Shown: piece after piece, positions 63,156 through 64,000 of the stretch
Layout: each line of letters begins with the position of its first letter
How positions within the stretch are numbered: the first letter of the stretch is position 1
Assembly (NCBI GenBank): GCA_963691815.1
Contig: OY829649.1
Coordinates: forward strand, 33,698,612-33,762,611
Length of the DNA: 64,000 nt
Direction of reading: 5' to 3'
From: Echiichthys vipera
Taxonomy: Eukaryota; Chordata; Actinopteri; Perciformes; Trachinidae
Notes under the pieces: model-generated
What the model was told of the DNA's origin: nothing
Database searches by the model: none
The model's input: the letters and a program-made list of their open reading frames with translations, nothing else
Translations under genes and position numbers: made by a program

Positions 63156-63565
63156 TTGAATTCAGCTTAGAATTCATATTTAAAAAAATGTTTTTGCAGG
63201 TTTAACAATGACTTTCTGCCACGTTCTGTTTCCATTGTAGCAGCCAATAGGGTTGGGCATTGCTGGTTGCCATGGTTATCTGTTGTTGCTACAGAAACAA
63301 GGAGAGCTAGCTAATGGATTACACAGCATGTTAAATATTGTCGTAAAATTAAATGTTAAGTCCAAATTACTCGTGACCTTGTTTGGTTCATCACACACTC
63401 GGCAACAAACCTGGCAACCCGACAGCTGGAGTTATTTTCTGTTGTTGCGACTGCGATCTTAAGACACTAGAGGGCGCTGTTCTGCTCATTCTGCACGTTC
63501 AACCTTTAAATTACATTTTACGGTCTAGTCTGTATACGTGGAAATTCATCAGTTGTATTATTAAT
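63156..63565 (+). repeat. Repeat R3, copy 2 (without the insertion)
   Basis: Matches 60355-61037. CAACCCGACAGCTGGAGTTA runs straight into TTTTCTGTTGTTGCGACTGC, marking the empty site of the extra stretch in copy 1. Confidence 0.8.
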
Positions 63566-63891
63566 TAGTGCAAATATGCTTTTAATGCTTTTATTCAACA
63601 ACACAGCAGCTGGGGCGGATTACACCTCTGTTTTTATATCGTTGCAGGTATCATCTGTAGTTCTGTCTGTTAATCGAGCTGGTTAATAATTCCTCTTTAG
63701 ATAAGGGTGTTAGGTACTGGTTTCCTCGGTATAGAGCAAAGTCAGGGGTAGGCAAATCCGGTCCTGGAGAGCCACTGTCCTGCATGTTTTAGGTTTCTCC
63801 CTACTCTAACACACCTGAGTCTAACAAGAATCAAACTGTGACGAGCATCAGCTGCTTGATAAAGAGCAAATCATTAGACTCAGGAGTCTTA

Positions 63892-64000
63892 GGGCGCACT
63901 CACACTGTCCTCCCGGACCACGACCCGGACTTTAGGGTACTTGTCCCCCCTCCCTCTCCCCCCCGCGCCCCAGCCCCGTTTGTACTCACACTGCCAGGGC
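63892..64000 (-). mobile_element. PIF/Harbinger-like element H1, copy cut by the window edge
   Basis: Begins GGGCGCACTCACACTGTCCT after TTA. The following GACTTTAGGGTACTTGTCCC is the reverse of the right end of the copies at 54861 and 59524, so it is in minus orientation. Its other end is outside. Confidence 0.8.

Noticed and set aside
54421..64000. vps37b exon 1
   Set aside because: I looked on the minus strand for the conserved L-x-ELLEDE start segment with a following donor and found nothing convincing; it is probably beyond the window.

Overview
The window looks like nuclear DNA from a teleost fish. It has small coding exons with GT/AG introns, very little coding sequence (about 2.2 kb of 64 kb), and many interspersed repeats of kinds typical of ray-finned fish: tRNA-derived SINEs, hAT-like and PIF/Harbinger-like miniature DNA transposons, Tc1 remnants and LINE tails. 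No bacterial, phage or viral gene system was seen. I do not name a species.

Two protein genes are supported, both on the minus strand. The first, read right to left, is a calcineurin catalytic subunit A gene, best matched to the gamma isoform (ppp3cc). I could place all 13 constitutive coding exons from the start codon at 37703 to the stop codon at 2245. They join in frame into a 502-residue protein with metal-site residues, calcineurin-B-binding helix, calmodulin-binding segment and autoinhibitory segment. A 27-nt in-frame cassette exon at 4995-5021 lies where other vertebrate calcineurin A genes have a 30-nt alternative exon, and would give 511 residues. The second gene is vps37b, an ESCRT-I subunit. 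Its last three coding exons (54249-54420, 48210-48292, 46149-46649) are present; exon 1 was not found and probably lies beyond the right edge.

Layout: 1-2244, presumed ppp3cc 3' UTR, CpG-rich; 2245-37703, ppp3cc with repeat-laden introns; about 37560-38440, GC-rich promoter region; 38441-40912, a large AT-rich minisatellite built of (TAA)n plus a conserved core, directly behind the promoter; 40913-43915, intergenic repeats; about 43920-46148, presumed vps37b 3' UTR; 46149-54420, vps37b exons 4 to 2; 54421-64000, probable vps37b intron 1 or upstream DNA, mostly repeats.

The most notable non-coding structures are: a 1.39-kb hAT-like element whose interior carries a 32-bp minisatellite; a LINE reverse-transcriptase remnant with ten in-frame 30-bp repeats inside its coding part; a second 16 x 30-bp array in another ppp3cc intron; five copies of one PIF/Harbinger-like element carrying a Myb/SANT-like coding remnant with TWA target duplications; a perfect 12-bp palindrome at the broken end of one of these; and a nested transposon insertion that can be dated relatively because an intact sister copy is also present. 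Calcineurin (a calcium-activated phosphatase) and VPS37B (endosomal sorting) share no known pathway; they are simply neighbours. I see no convincing new multi-gene system.
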